The translations under genes and the position numbers were made by a program. Source: CAWGET01 sp963821715 (GTDB lineage: Bacteria > Bacteroidota > Ignavibacteria > Ignavibacteriales > Melioribacteraceae). Taken from it: a stretch of 64,000 nucleotides of DNA. Shown here piece by piece: positions 36,392-45,973 of this stretch. The DNA is taken from positions 62,001 to 126,000 of the forward strand of contig CAWGET010000001.1 of NCBI GenBank assembly GCA_963821715.1, given 5' to 3'. Within the stretch, counting starts at the first letter, position 1; each line of letters begins with the position of its first letter. The notes below the pieces were generated by a model. That model searched no databases and had not been told where the DNA came from. It saw only the letters and a list, made by a program, of their open reading frames with translations.

Positions 36392-39300
36392 TTGAATAAT
36401 AAACCGGCTAATATAGAAACCGACCGGGAATCGATCTGGGTAGAACACGGATACGGACATCGTTTCCAGGGGTTTCAAAATTTGATGCGCTTAAGGATCC
36501 GGGATATTCTTCTAGTATCAAGTCTGTACGACCTTTATCTTTTTGAAGAAGACGGAAAGTTGTACGAACTTATAAGAAATGAATACCGAGGACTTAATTT
36601 AAGCCATTCTCCCGAACTTACACGAGTTTCGAGTGGGAGAGAGGCGATAGCTATTGCAAAGGAAGAAAAACGCTTCGATCTCATCATCACAACTTTACAC
36701 ATAGAAGACCTGAACGCCGCTGAATTTGCTAAAATGGCGACTGATGCCGGAGTTACAATTCCAATCGTATTACTTGCACACGATAATAAAGAATTGCAGA
36801 ACTTGATGAAAAATTTCGATACGAGCGTGTTCGAAAGAATTTTCATTTGGATGGGCGATTTTAGGATCATCCTTGGAATAATTAAACATCTTGAAGATAA
36901 ACTAAATCTCGAAAATGACACCCGGATAGTCGGGGTGCAGAATATAATTGTTGTGGAAGATAATCCACGCTATTATTCCTCATTTCTCCATATTATATAC
37001 ACAGAATTACTAAAGCAATCGAATAGATTAATTTCCGAAGGGATAAATCTTTCTCACAAATTTTTGAGGATGCGCGCTCGTCCCAAAATAATACTCTGCC
37101 AAAATTATGAGGAAGCATGGAGCTATTTCCAAAAATATAGGGAATTCATTCTTGGAATAATTTCAGATGTTGAATTTCCGAAGAATGGAGAGATAGAACC
37201 TGAAGCGGGAATAATATTTACCAAAAAAATAAAAGCAGAAATGCCCGATATTCCGGTTCTGCTATTATCCCAAAATAAAAATCTTGAAGAGAAGGCTTTG
37301 GCAGTTGCCAATTCTTTCATCCAAAAAGATTCGTCTCTGCTCCTGAACGAACTACGGCAGTTTATGAACACATATTTTAGTTTCGGCGATTTTGTGTTTC
37401 GGGATTTTGCGGGGAATGAAGTAGGTCGCGCAACAAATCTAAAACAGCTCGAAGATCAGCTAAAACTGGCGCCTGAATCGAGCATACGCTATCATGCCGA
37501 AAGAAATCATTTTTCCAATTGGCTGAAAGCACGCACGGAATTTGATCTTGCCCATCGACTTCGGCCGAGGAAAATTTCCGATTATAAAAATGTTGAAGCG
37601 CTTCGAAAGGATTTGATCGATTCCCTCAATTATTACCGAACGATGAGGCAGCGAGGAATAATTGCGGATTTTAATAAAGAAGTTTTCGATCCGAAAAGCA
37701 GTTTCGCGAGAATTGGCGGCGGATCGCTCGGCGGTAAAGCACGCGGACTCGGATTCGTGAATACATTAATTAATGATTACAACATCCGTGACCGTTTTGA
37801 AGGAGTTCAAATTTATATTCCGTCGGCTATTGTTATTGCCACCGGAGTTTTTGATCAGTTCATTGACGAAAATAATTTACGCAAATTTGCGATGGATACT
37901 GACGACGATCTCGCTATTACAAAAAGGTTTATCGAAGCGGAAAAATTTCCTGAGGATATTTTAGGCGATTTAGCCGCTTTCTTAGATACAATAAAAGAAC
38001 CGCTCGCTGTCCGCTCCTCCAGCCTGTTAGAGGATTCGCAATATCATCCTTTTGCCGGCGTTTACGAAACTTATATGATCCCAAACAATCATGCAAATCC
38101 TCTCATCCGTTTAAATGATCTGCTTACCGCCATTAAAAAAGTTTATGCCTCAACTTTTTACCGAAGCGCAAAAAGGTATATAAACATTACTTCCTATAGG
38201 TTGGAAGAAGAAAAGATGGCGGTGATTGTACAAAAGATGATCGGCATAAAACATGAGAACAGGTATTATCCGGATTTCTCGGGAGTAGCGAAATCTTATA
38301 ATTTTTATCCTCTCGCTCCACAAAAACCGGGCGACGGAACTGTTTCGGTAGCTCTCGGACTTGGCAAAACAGTCGTTGACGGCGGCGCAACAGTCAGATT
38401 TGTGCCGAAATATTCCCAGGATATTGTTCAGTTTTATTCTACCAGTGAGACGCTGCAAAATAGTCAAACAAAATTTTACGCTCTTCAGCTCGATGTTCCG
38501 GGGGATTTCGGGACAGAAACGTACGACACTCTTTTAAAAAAATATAATCTTAAAACAGCAGAAGAAGACGGCGCGCTTAAATATGTTGGTTCAACTTATT
38601 CGCCGGAAAACGATATAATCTACGAAGGTCTTTCTCGTCCCGGTCCGCGTGTTGTAAGTTTTAGTCCGATTCTAAAATCAAAAATTTTTCCGCTTCCGAA
38701 AATACTGGAATTAATCCTCGACATGGGAAGCTGGGGAATGGGAACTCCGATAGAAATAGAATTTGCAGCTAATATGTCGGTTCCATCCGGCGCTCCGAAA
38801 GAATTTGCGCTTTTGCAGTTACGCCCTCTTGTTGTAAGTCACGAAAAGGAAGATCTGAAAATTGAAGAACACAAAGACGACGAATTGATTTGCCGGAGCG
38901 AGAAAACTTTGGGACACGGAGTAATTGATAATATTTATGATGTTGTACTTGTAGATTATGATGAATTTGAACGTTCGAAAAGCAGGGAAGTTGCCGAAGA
39001 AGTAAGCCAGTATAACGCGCAATTGATGAAAGAAGAAATACCATATCTATTGATTGGCGTCGGACGCTGGGGAAGCCAGGATCCTTGGCTTGGTATTCCC
39101 GTTAAGTGGGAAGAGATTGCGGGAGCTAAAGCAATTGTTGAAGCGAGCTTCAAGGATTTATCTGTCGAACCTTCCCAAGGTTCTCATTTTTTTCAGAACA
39201 TAACTTCTTTTATGGTAGGCTATTTCACGATTAACTCATTCATGAACGATGGTTTTTTAAATTGGGAATGGCTGCTAAAAAAAGAAACCGCGCATAAGAA

Positions 39301-39400
39301 AAAATATACACGCCTTCTTCATTTTGAAAAACCAATTGTAGCAAAGATGGATGGTCATAATAACATTGGAATAATCCTAAAACCGGAGGGTGAAAGTTGA
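36392..39400 (+). CDS. Tandem receiver / PEP-pyruvate-binding (PPDK_N) domain protein, copy 1
   Basis: 1002 residues, TTG start. Residues about 37-165 resemble a receiver but have Thr101 where the phosphoacceptor Asp belongs. Residues about 184-320 form a second receiver with acid pair E189/D190, phosphoacceptor D259 (GIISDVEF), S293 and K312, so it could be phosphorylated. A linker with SIRYHAERNHFSNWLKARTE leads to the PPDK_N ATP-grasp domain (about 436-835: GGGSLGGKARGLG, AVRSSSLLED...FAGVYET, GLGKTVVDGGATVRF). A C-terminal block follows with GVGRWGSQDPWLG. The phosphohistidine swivel and PEP barrel of PEP synthase or PPDK are absent, so it cannot perform the full reaction. It may be a phospho-regulated kinase-like regulator. 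Function unknown; a paralogue is at 42562. Confidence 0.85.
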   Translation: MNNKPANIETDRESIWVEHGYGHRFQGFQNLMRLRIRDILLVSSLYDLYLFEEDGKLYELIRNEYRGLNLSHSPELTRVSSGREAIAIAKEEKRFDLIITTLHIEDLNAAEFAKMATDAGVTIPIVLLAHDNKELQNLMKNFDTSVFERIFIWMGDFRIILGIIKHLEDKLNLENDTRIVGVQNIIVVEDNPRYYSSFLHIIYTELLKQSNRLISEGINLSHKFLRMRARPKIILCQNYEEAWSYFQKYREFILGIISDVEFPKNGEIEPEAGIIFTKKIKAEMPDIPVLLLSQNKNLEEKALAVANSFIQKDSSLLLNELRQFMNTYFSFGDFVFRDFAGNEVGRATNLKQLEDQLKLAPESSIRYHAERNHFSNWLKARTEFDLAHRLRPRKISDYKNVEALRKDLIDSLNYYRTMRQRGIIADFNKEVFDPKSSFARIGGGSLGGKARGLGFVNTLINDYNIRDRFEGVQIYIPSAIVIATGVFDQFIDENNLRKFAMDTDDDLAITKRFIEAEKFPEDILGDLAAFLDTIKEPLAVRSSSLLEDSQYHPFAGVYETYMIPNNHANPLIRLNDLLTAIKKVYASTFYRSAKRYINITSYRLEEEKMAVIVQKMIGIKHENRYYPDFSGVAKSYNFYPLAPQKPGDGTVSVALGLGKTVVDGGATVRFVPKYSQDIVQFYSTSETLQNSQTKFYALQLDVPGDFGTETYDTLLKKYNLKTAEEDGALKYVGSTYSPENDIIYEGLSRPGPRVVSFSPILKSKIFPLPKILELILDMGSWGMGTPIEIEFAANMSVPSGAPKEFALLQLRPLVVSHEKEDLKIEEHKDDELICRSEKTLGHGVIDNIYDVVLVDYDEFERSKSREVAEEVSQYNAQLMKEEIPYLLIGVGRWGSQDPWLGIPVKWEEIAGAKAIVEASFKDLSVEPSQGSHFFQNITSFMVGYFTINSFMNDGFLNWEWLLKKETAHKKKYTRLLHFEKPIVAKMDGHNNIGIILKPEGES

Positions 39401-39615
39401 GTAAAGAATCCGGAGAAATAAAAACGGCGGCTTCCATAGACGCTTGTCCGCATTGCGGATATAAATTGAGCCCATGGCAGCAAGTGCTTTTGGGAGTGGA
39501 TAAGACTCTCGTCTGCAAAAACTGCTGGTATAGAATTATCTTCGATCCTTTTGATGTGACGGAGAAGGGTACTAAAAAGAAGGAAGAAAATAAAAACGAA
39601 ACCGGGAAAGATTAG
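39397..39615 (+). CDS. Small zinc-ribbon protein
   Basis: 72 residues, TTG start overlapping the preceding stop (TTGA), with GGAGGG ahead. It has two Cys pairs, ACPHCGY and CKNCWY, about 25 residues apart, a typical zinc ribbon, and a Lys/Glu-rich tail. It sits between the REC-PPDK_N gene and the third GDH, 1 bp before the latter, so all three should be co-translated. Role unknown; such proteins often bind nucleic acid or partner proteins. Confidence 0.7.
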   Translation: MSKESGEIKTAASIDACPHCGYKLSPWQQVLLGVDKTLVCKNCWYRIIFDPFDVTEKGTKKKEENKNETGKD

Positions 39616-39616
39616 A

Positions 39617-40864
39617 ATGGAATCTTACAATTCATTTAAAGTTGCTCAGAGGCAGGTTTTGGAGGCGGCAAAAATTCTTAACCTGGACGAAGAAACTATT
39701 GAATTACTGAGCTATCCGCAGAAGGAATATACTTTTACTTTGCCGGTAAAAATGGATAATGGTAAAAGAAAGATTTTTCACGCTTACAGAATTCAGCATA
39801 ACTACGCACGAGGACCGGCGAAAGGCGGAATTCGATTTCATCCTGACGAAACGGTAGATACAATACGCGCGCTCGCAAGTTGGATGACTTGGAAGACCGC
39901 GGTGATCGATCTTCCTTTGGGCGGAGGGAAAGGGGGAATTAGATGCAATCCGAAATTAATGAGCTACAACGAACTAGAAAATTTATCTCGCGAATATATC
40001 CGCGCAATAGCGCCTTACATCGGAGAGAATAAAGATATTCCGGCCCCGGACGTTTATACGAATCCGCAAATAATGGTCTGGATGATGGACGAATTCGAGA
40101 CTATAAAAAATAATCACGAACCCGGCGTGATGACGGATAAGCCGCTGCAAGTAGGCGGCACGGAAGGAAGACGCGACGCCACTTCGCGCGGCGGAGTGAT
40201 CACTGTTCGCGAAGCGTGTAATCTGCATGGTTTTGACCCAAATAAAACTTACGCTATACAAGGCTTTGGAAATGCGGGGCAGAGAGCCGCGCTGCTGCAC
40301 AAAGAAATTCTGGGCGGCGGAAAATTAGTGGCAGTAAGTGATTCCAGAGGAGCGATTTATAACCTAGACGGATTGAATCCGCAGGAATTAGTAATGCATA
40401 AATTGAAGAAAGGAACAGTAAGCGATTTTACGGGTGGGAAAAAAATTCCAAAGGATGAACTGCTTGAACTTGACGTTGAAGTGCTTTATCCCGCGGCTCT
40501 GGAAAATGTAATAACAAAAGAGAATGCGGATAAAATAAAAGCAAAGGTAATTTGCGAATTGGCTAATGGACCTACGACGCCTGAGGCCGATCTCATCTTA
40601 AATAAAAACGGAGTCCACGTAATTCCGGATATTTTAGCGAGCGCCGGCGGAGTAACGGTTTCCTACTTTGAAATGGTTCAGGATAAGTATTCGTATTTTT
40701 GGGAAGAAAGTTTAATTCACGAACGGCTGGATAAAAAACTTACAAAAGCATATCACACAGTCCAGGAAGCGGTTAAGGAGAAAAAAGTTCATCCGCGTTT
40801 AGGCGCCATGGTTGTAAGCGTTGCGCGCGTTGCGCAGGCTTGTAAGTTAAGAGGCTGGGTGTGA
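39617..40864 (+). CDS. Glu/Leu/Phe/Val dehydrogenase (third GDH, distinct subfamily)
   Basis: 415 residues, shorter and clearly different from the two hexameric-type copies around it. It resembles the archaeal/Thermus/Bacillus GDH subfamily: NYARGPAKGGIRFHPDETVD, LPLGGGKGGIRCNP (catalytic Lys), DIPAPDVYTNPQIMVWMMDE. The coenzyme domain has IQGFGNAGQRAA and AVSDSRGAIYN. Likely glutamate dehydrogenase; leucine or another amino acid is possible. It is placed 1 bp after the zinc-ribbon gene. Confidence 0.9.
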   Translation: MESYNSFKVAQRQVLEAAKILNLDEETIELLSYPQKEYTFTLPVKMDNGKRKIFHAYRIQHNYARGPAKGGIRFHPDETVDTIRALASWMTWKTAVIDLPLGGGKGGIRCNPKLMSYNELENLSREYIRAIAPYIGENKDIPAPDVYTNPQIMVWMMDEFETIKNNHEPGVMTDKPLQVGGTEGRRDATSRGGVITVREACNLHGFDPNKTYAIQGFGNAGQRAALLHKEILGGGKLVAVSDSRGAIYNLDGLNPQELVMHKLKKGTVSDFTGGKKIPKDELLELDVEVLYPAALENVITKENADKIKAKVICELANGPTTPEADLILNKNGVHVIPDILASAGGVTVSYFEMVQDKYSYFWEESLIHERLDKKLTKAYHTVQEAVKEKKVHPRLGAMVVSVARVAQACKLRGWV

Positions 40865-40973
40865 AGACAGAGAGCAGATCAAAATGTGCGGAAAGGCTTT
40901 TACCTTTCTAATATCATAAACATATATTTTTCATTCTTGTGGAATGATCTTTCTCAACTAAAATAATCTTTAG

Positions 40974-42344
<1,371 letters not shown>

Positions 42345-42375
42345 AGGCAGTATTGATTAGCAAATAATGAGTTGT

Positions 42376-42404
42376 AGAGGCGTTCTATGGAGCGCCTCTT
42401 TTTT
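42376..42404 (+). terminator. Rho-independent terminator after GDH copy 2
   Basis: AGAGGCG (42376-42382) pairs with CGCCTCT (42393-42399), followed by T-run. It should separate GDH copy 2 from the REC-PPDK_N copy 2 gene, or let only part of transcription through. Confidence 0.8.
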
Positions 42405-42423
42405 AAAAAGAAATTTCTACGGG

Positions 42424-42514
42424 ATTCTTTATAATTCTTCTATTTAATTATTTTGTTTAATTCCTTTATGTAATGCTTCTTTGCAATGCTTCTTTATAAT
42501 TCTTTTTTGTGATA
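42424..42514 (-). repeat. 13-bp repeat array C, minus orientation, seven units in perfect phase
   Basis: Units on the plus strand: ATTCTTTATAATT (42424), CTTCTATTTAATT (42437), ATTTTGTTTAATT (42450), CCTTTATGTAATG (42463), CTTCTTTGCAATG (42476), CTTCTTTATAATT (42489), CTTTTTTGTGATA (42502). All are 13 bp and are the reverse complement of the AATTNNANNAAAG family. The array lies between the GDH terminator and the REC-PPDK_N copy 2 gene. Confidence 0.8.
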
Positions 42515-42561
42515 TATTTTTATCTTATCTTCCAAATATCCTTCATCTAAAAAAATAAAAA

Positions 42562-45500
42562 ATGAAAACTCCATTCTATAAATTCGATAAAGAATCATTC
42601 ATTAAGAAGAGTAAATATTCTAAATTCCAGGATTTTCATAATCTGATGCGTTTTCGTGTTCGGGACATTTTACTCGTTTCAAGCTTGTACGATTCTTTCA
42701 TCTTTGAAGAAGACGGCAGATTGTATGAATTGATTCGGCAGGAATACCAGGGATTAAATCTTAGTCATTCACCTGAATTGATACAGGTTGCAAGCGGTGA
42801 AGAGGCGATTAAGATGGCCAATGTGGAAAGCCGGTTCAATTTAATAATTGCTACACTACACATTGAAGATATGCACACCATAACTTTTGCGCAGAAAGCA
42901 AAGGAAGCAGGATTAGATATTCCAATAATTTTGCTCGGTTATGATAACCGCGAAATGGCGGAATTGATGGCGCATCACGACCTTTCAGCATACGATAAAA
43001 TTTTTATGTGGCAGGGAAATTTCCGCATTGTTCTCGGTATCATAAAATATTTGGAAGATAAAATTAACGTTGAATATGATACGCAGAAGATCGGCGTCCA
43101 GTCCATCATCTTAATTGAAGATAATATCCGTTTTTATTCATCGTATCTTCCAATGATCTATATGGAATTTTTACAGCAATCTCAGTATTTAATTTCCGAA
43201 GGAATTAATCTAACTCATAAATTTTTGAGGATGCGCGCGAGACCGAAAATTCTTTTATGCTCCACTTACGAAGAAGCGTGGGAGTATTTTGAAAAATATG
43301 AAGAAACTATTTTGGGAATTATTTCCGACATAGATTTTCAAAGGAATGGGGAGCAAGATCCACAGGCGGGTGTTATTTTTGCTAAAAACGCTAAGAAGGT
43401 TCGTCCCGATATTCCGATTCTTCTTCAATCGAACGTTCCCGAAAACGCCGAAGCAGCTGATGAAATAGGAACGGCTTTTCTTTTAAAAGATTCTCCCACC
43501 TTGCTGCGCGATTTACGCGCATTCATGCAACAAAATTTTAGTCTCGGCGCTTTTGTCTTCCGGAAATATGACGGTGAGGAGGTTGGGCGTGCAAAAAACT
43601 TACTAGAACTTGAAGAGCAATTGAAGCAAGTTCCCGAGGAGAGCATAAGGTATCACGCGGAACGAAATAATTTTTCTAACTGGCTCAAGGCGAGGACAGA
43701 ATTCTGGCTTGCCCATCAGCTTCGTCCCAGACAGATATCGGATTATCCTTCCATTGAAGCACTTCGTAAAGATCTGATTTCTGCTGTGCACGATTTCAGA
43801 GCATCAAGGCAGAAAGGGATTATTTCAGATTTTAATGCAGAACTTTTCAATCAGCTTTATACATTTGCAAGGATCGGCGGAGGTTCACTCGGAGGTAAAG
43901 CGCGCGGACTTGGCTTCATAAATAATCTGTTAAGTAATTTTGAGATGCACAATCGTTTCAAAGATGTGAATCTTTATGTCCCGCCGGGAATAGTGATCGG
44001 TACAGAAATTTTCGATCAATTTTTGGACGATAACGATCTTCGAAATTTTGCGCTTCATTCTGCCGATGACGATAAATTATATGAACGATTTACGGCTGCG
44101 GATATTTTTCCTGTCTCGGTTATAGACGAATTGATAAACTTTCTGGAAATCATCAAAGATCCTTTGGCAGTAAGGTCATCAAGTCTGTTGGAAGATTCAC
44201 AGGGACAGCCTTTTGCCGGAGTATACGAGACCATAATGATACCGAACTGTCACGCCGATGTAAAAGTCAGGCTAAATCAGTTGCTGAACAGCATAAAAAA
44301 AATATATGCTTCCACTTACTGCCAAAAAGCTAAAGATTACATTCGCGTAACTTCCTACCGTTTAGAAGAAGAAAAGATGGCGGTAATAATCCAGAAAATG
44401 GTTGGCGCAAATCATAACGGGAAATTTTATCCGGAAATTTCGGGAGTAGCTAAATCGTATAATTTTTATCCGATACATCCTTTGAAGTCAACGGACGGGA
44501 TTGTTTCCGTCGCCCTCGGTCTGGGAAGAACCGTTGTGGAAGGAGGAATGACGGTACGTTTTTGTCCAAAGTATCCGCACCATCTTATGCAGTTTTCTAC
44601 AACAAAGGATACGCTGCGCTACAGTCAGCAGAAGTTTTATGCCTTGGAAATACACGAATGCTTAGCCGATCCTAATCTTTCGCATTCAACATTGATGAAA
44701 AAATTTGACATTGAAGAAGCCGACGATGACGGAACGCTCGGTTACATCGGTTCCACGTATTCTCCGGAAAACAACGCTATTTACGACGGGATTTCGAGAA
44801 GCGGACAGCGACTGATTACTTTTTCTTCAATATTAAAATATCACGTTTTTCCGCTGCCGGAAATTATACAGATGCTTTTGGAAATGGGAAGTTGGGGAAT
44901 GGGCTCGCCGGTAGAAATAGAATTTGCTGTAAATTTGTCTGGACCCAAATCAGAATCGCGGGAGTTTGCATTGCTGCAGATTCGTCCGTTGGTTATCAGC
45001 AACGAGCTTGAGGAATTGAACATTGACGACTTTGAGGATGAGTCTCTGTTATGCAAAAGCGAGAACGCGCTCGGCAACGGAACGTCGGCGGATTTGAAGG
45101 ACATTATTTTAGTTGATAAAGAAACTTTTGATAGATCAAAAAGCAACGATGTTGCGATGGAGATTTCTGATTTCAACAAAAAATTAATTGCCGAAAATAA
45201 GAGATATCTTTTGATAGGAGTTGGAAGATGGGGAAGCATGGATCCGTGGCTCGGCGTTCCGGTAAGGTGGGAACAGATCTCGGGAGCGAAAGCTATAATT
45301 GAATCGAACTTTAAAGATTTTAATGTGCAGCTTTCTCAGGGCACGCATTTTTTCCAGAATCTTACTTCTTTCAAGGTTGGATATTTTACTATCAACTCAA
45401 ATTCGGAAAAGGATTTTATCGATTGGGAATGGCTTGGCGTGCAGCCGAGTGCAGAGATTAAAAAATATTCCAGGCATATTAAGCTCGATGAACCGCTCAG

Positions 45501-45576
45501 TATAAAAATAAATGGACAGAGGAATTCAGGAATTATTGTGAAACCGGACGGGAAAAATATTACAAAAAATAATTAA
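42562..45576 (+). CDS. Tandem receiver / PEP-pyruvate-binding (PPDK_N) domain protein, copy 2
   Basis: 1004 residues, ATG start, collinear with copy 1 at 36392 throughout. The first receiver-like domain again has Thr at the acceptor site (LIIATLHIED). The second keeps the full set: IEDN acid pair, Asp in GIISDIDF, Ser in LLQSN, Lys in LLKDS. PPDK_N signatures: GGGSLGGKARGLG, AVRSSSLLEDSQGQPFAGVY, GLGRTVVEGGMTVRF. The C-terminal block keeps GVGRWGSMDPWLG and SQGTHFFQN. No phosphohistidine (SHxA) or PEP-barrel domain. It follows GDH copy 2 as copy 1 follows GDH copy 1. The last codons and stop lie in the first unit of repeat array D. Confidence 0.85.
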   Translation: MKTPFYKFDKESFIKKSKYSKFQDFHNLMRFRVRDILLVSSLYDSFIFEEDGRLYELIRQEYQGLNLSHSPELIQVASGEEAIKMANVESRFNLIIATLHIEDMHTITFAQKAKEAGLDIPIILLGYDNREMAELMAHHDLSAYDKIFMWQGNFRIVLGIIKYLEDKINVEYDTQKIGVQSIILIEDNIRFYSSYLPMIYMEFLQQSQYLISEGINLTHKFLRMRARPKILLCSTYEEAWEYFEKYEETILGIISDIDFQRNGEQDPQAGVIFAKNAKKVRPDIPILLQSNVPENAEAADEIGTAFLLKDSPTLLRDLRAFMQQNFSLGAFVFRKYDGEEVGRAKNLLELEEQLKQVPEESIRYHAERNNFSNWLKARTEFWLAHQLRPRQISDYPSIEALRKDLISAVHDFRASRQKGIISDFNAELFNQLYTFARIGGGSLGGKARGLGFINNLLSNFEMHNRFKDVNLYVPPGIVIGTEIFDQFLDDNDLRNFALHSADDDKLYERFTAADIFPVSVIDELINFLEIIKDPLAVRSSSLLEDSQGQPFAGVYETIMIPNCHADVKVRLNQLLNSIKKIYASTYCQKAKDYIRVTSYRLEEEKMAVIIQKMVGANHNGKFYPEISGVAKSYNFYPIHPLKSTDGIVSVALGLGRTVVEGGMTVRFCPKYPHHLMQFSTTKDTLRYSQQKFYALEIHECLADPNLSHSTLMKKFDIEEADDDGTLGYIGSTYSPENNAIYDGISRSGQRLITFSSILKYHVFPLPEIIQMLLEMGSWGMGSPVEIEFAVNLSGPKSESREFALLQIRPLVISNELEELNIDDFEDESLLCKSENALGNGTSADLKDIILVDKETFDRSKSNDVAMEISDFNKKLIAENKRYLLIGVGRWGSMDPWLGVPVRWEQISGAKAIIESNFKDFNVQLSQGTHFFQNLTSFKVGYFTINSNSEKDFIDWEWLGVQPSAEIKKYSRHIKLDEPLSIKINGQRNSGIIVKPDGKNITKNN

Positions 45577-45630
45577 ACAGAAGAATTACAAAAGAGAATT
45601 GCAACAAAGAATTAAATAAAAGAATTTTTC
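45571..45630 (+). repeat. 13-bp repeat array D, plus orientation
   Basis: AATTAAACAGAAG (45571), AATTACAAAAGAG (45584), AATTGCAACAAAG (45597), AATTAAATAAAAG (45610) and a partial unit. The first unit supplies the stop codon of the REC-PPDK_N copy 2 gene (45574-45576). Confidence 0.8.
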
Positions 45631-45702
45631 TAGATTGAATAGTGAAGGAAAAATAATTTTTCATTCTATGTTTTGATTAGTGCATTGACGACAATCTAAA
45701 AG

Positions 45703-45778
45703 AATTACAAAAGAGAATTTTAAAAATAATTACACAAAAGAATTGCAAAAGGGAATTGTAAAGAAAATTGTCAAATAG
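45703..45778 (+). repeat. 13-bp repeat array E, plus orientation
   Basis: AATTACAAAAGAG (45703), AATTTTAAAAAT (45716, 12 bp), AATTACACAAAAG (45728), AATTGCAAAAGGG (45741), AATTGTAAAGAAA (45754), then a partial unit. A 72-bp spacer separates it from array D; the spacer has short inverted ends AGATTG and CAATCT and a small AT hairpin (GAAAAA-TAA-TTTTTC). Confidence 0.75.
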
Positions 45779-45973
45779 TAGAACATTGGAAGACGCTGAT
45801 CAAACAGATTGACATAATAAAAACTCAAATCATTTTTGCTGTTTCTCCCTTGTCGCGGCGTAGTGGGTTTTAAGAAGCCGGGCGTTCTCCGTATTCCATT
45901 TTGTTTTTGAATTGTAAAACATTTTCAAAAAGATTAATTTAATAAGATTGAAAAGTATTTATTTTTATTTGGA
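45779..45973. other. Intergenic region before the aminotransferase
   Basis: Holds a GC-richer patch around 45850-45900 (GTCGCGGCGTAGTGGG, AAGCCGGGCG) in otherwise AT-rich DNA. No ORF or clear promoter box seen. Confidence 0.35.

Noticed and set aside
42424..42514. 13-bp arrays considered as a CRISPR
   Set aside because: The units are contiguous, with no spacers and no cas genes.
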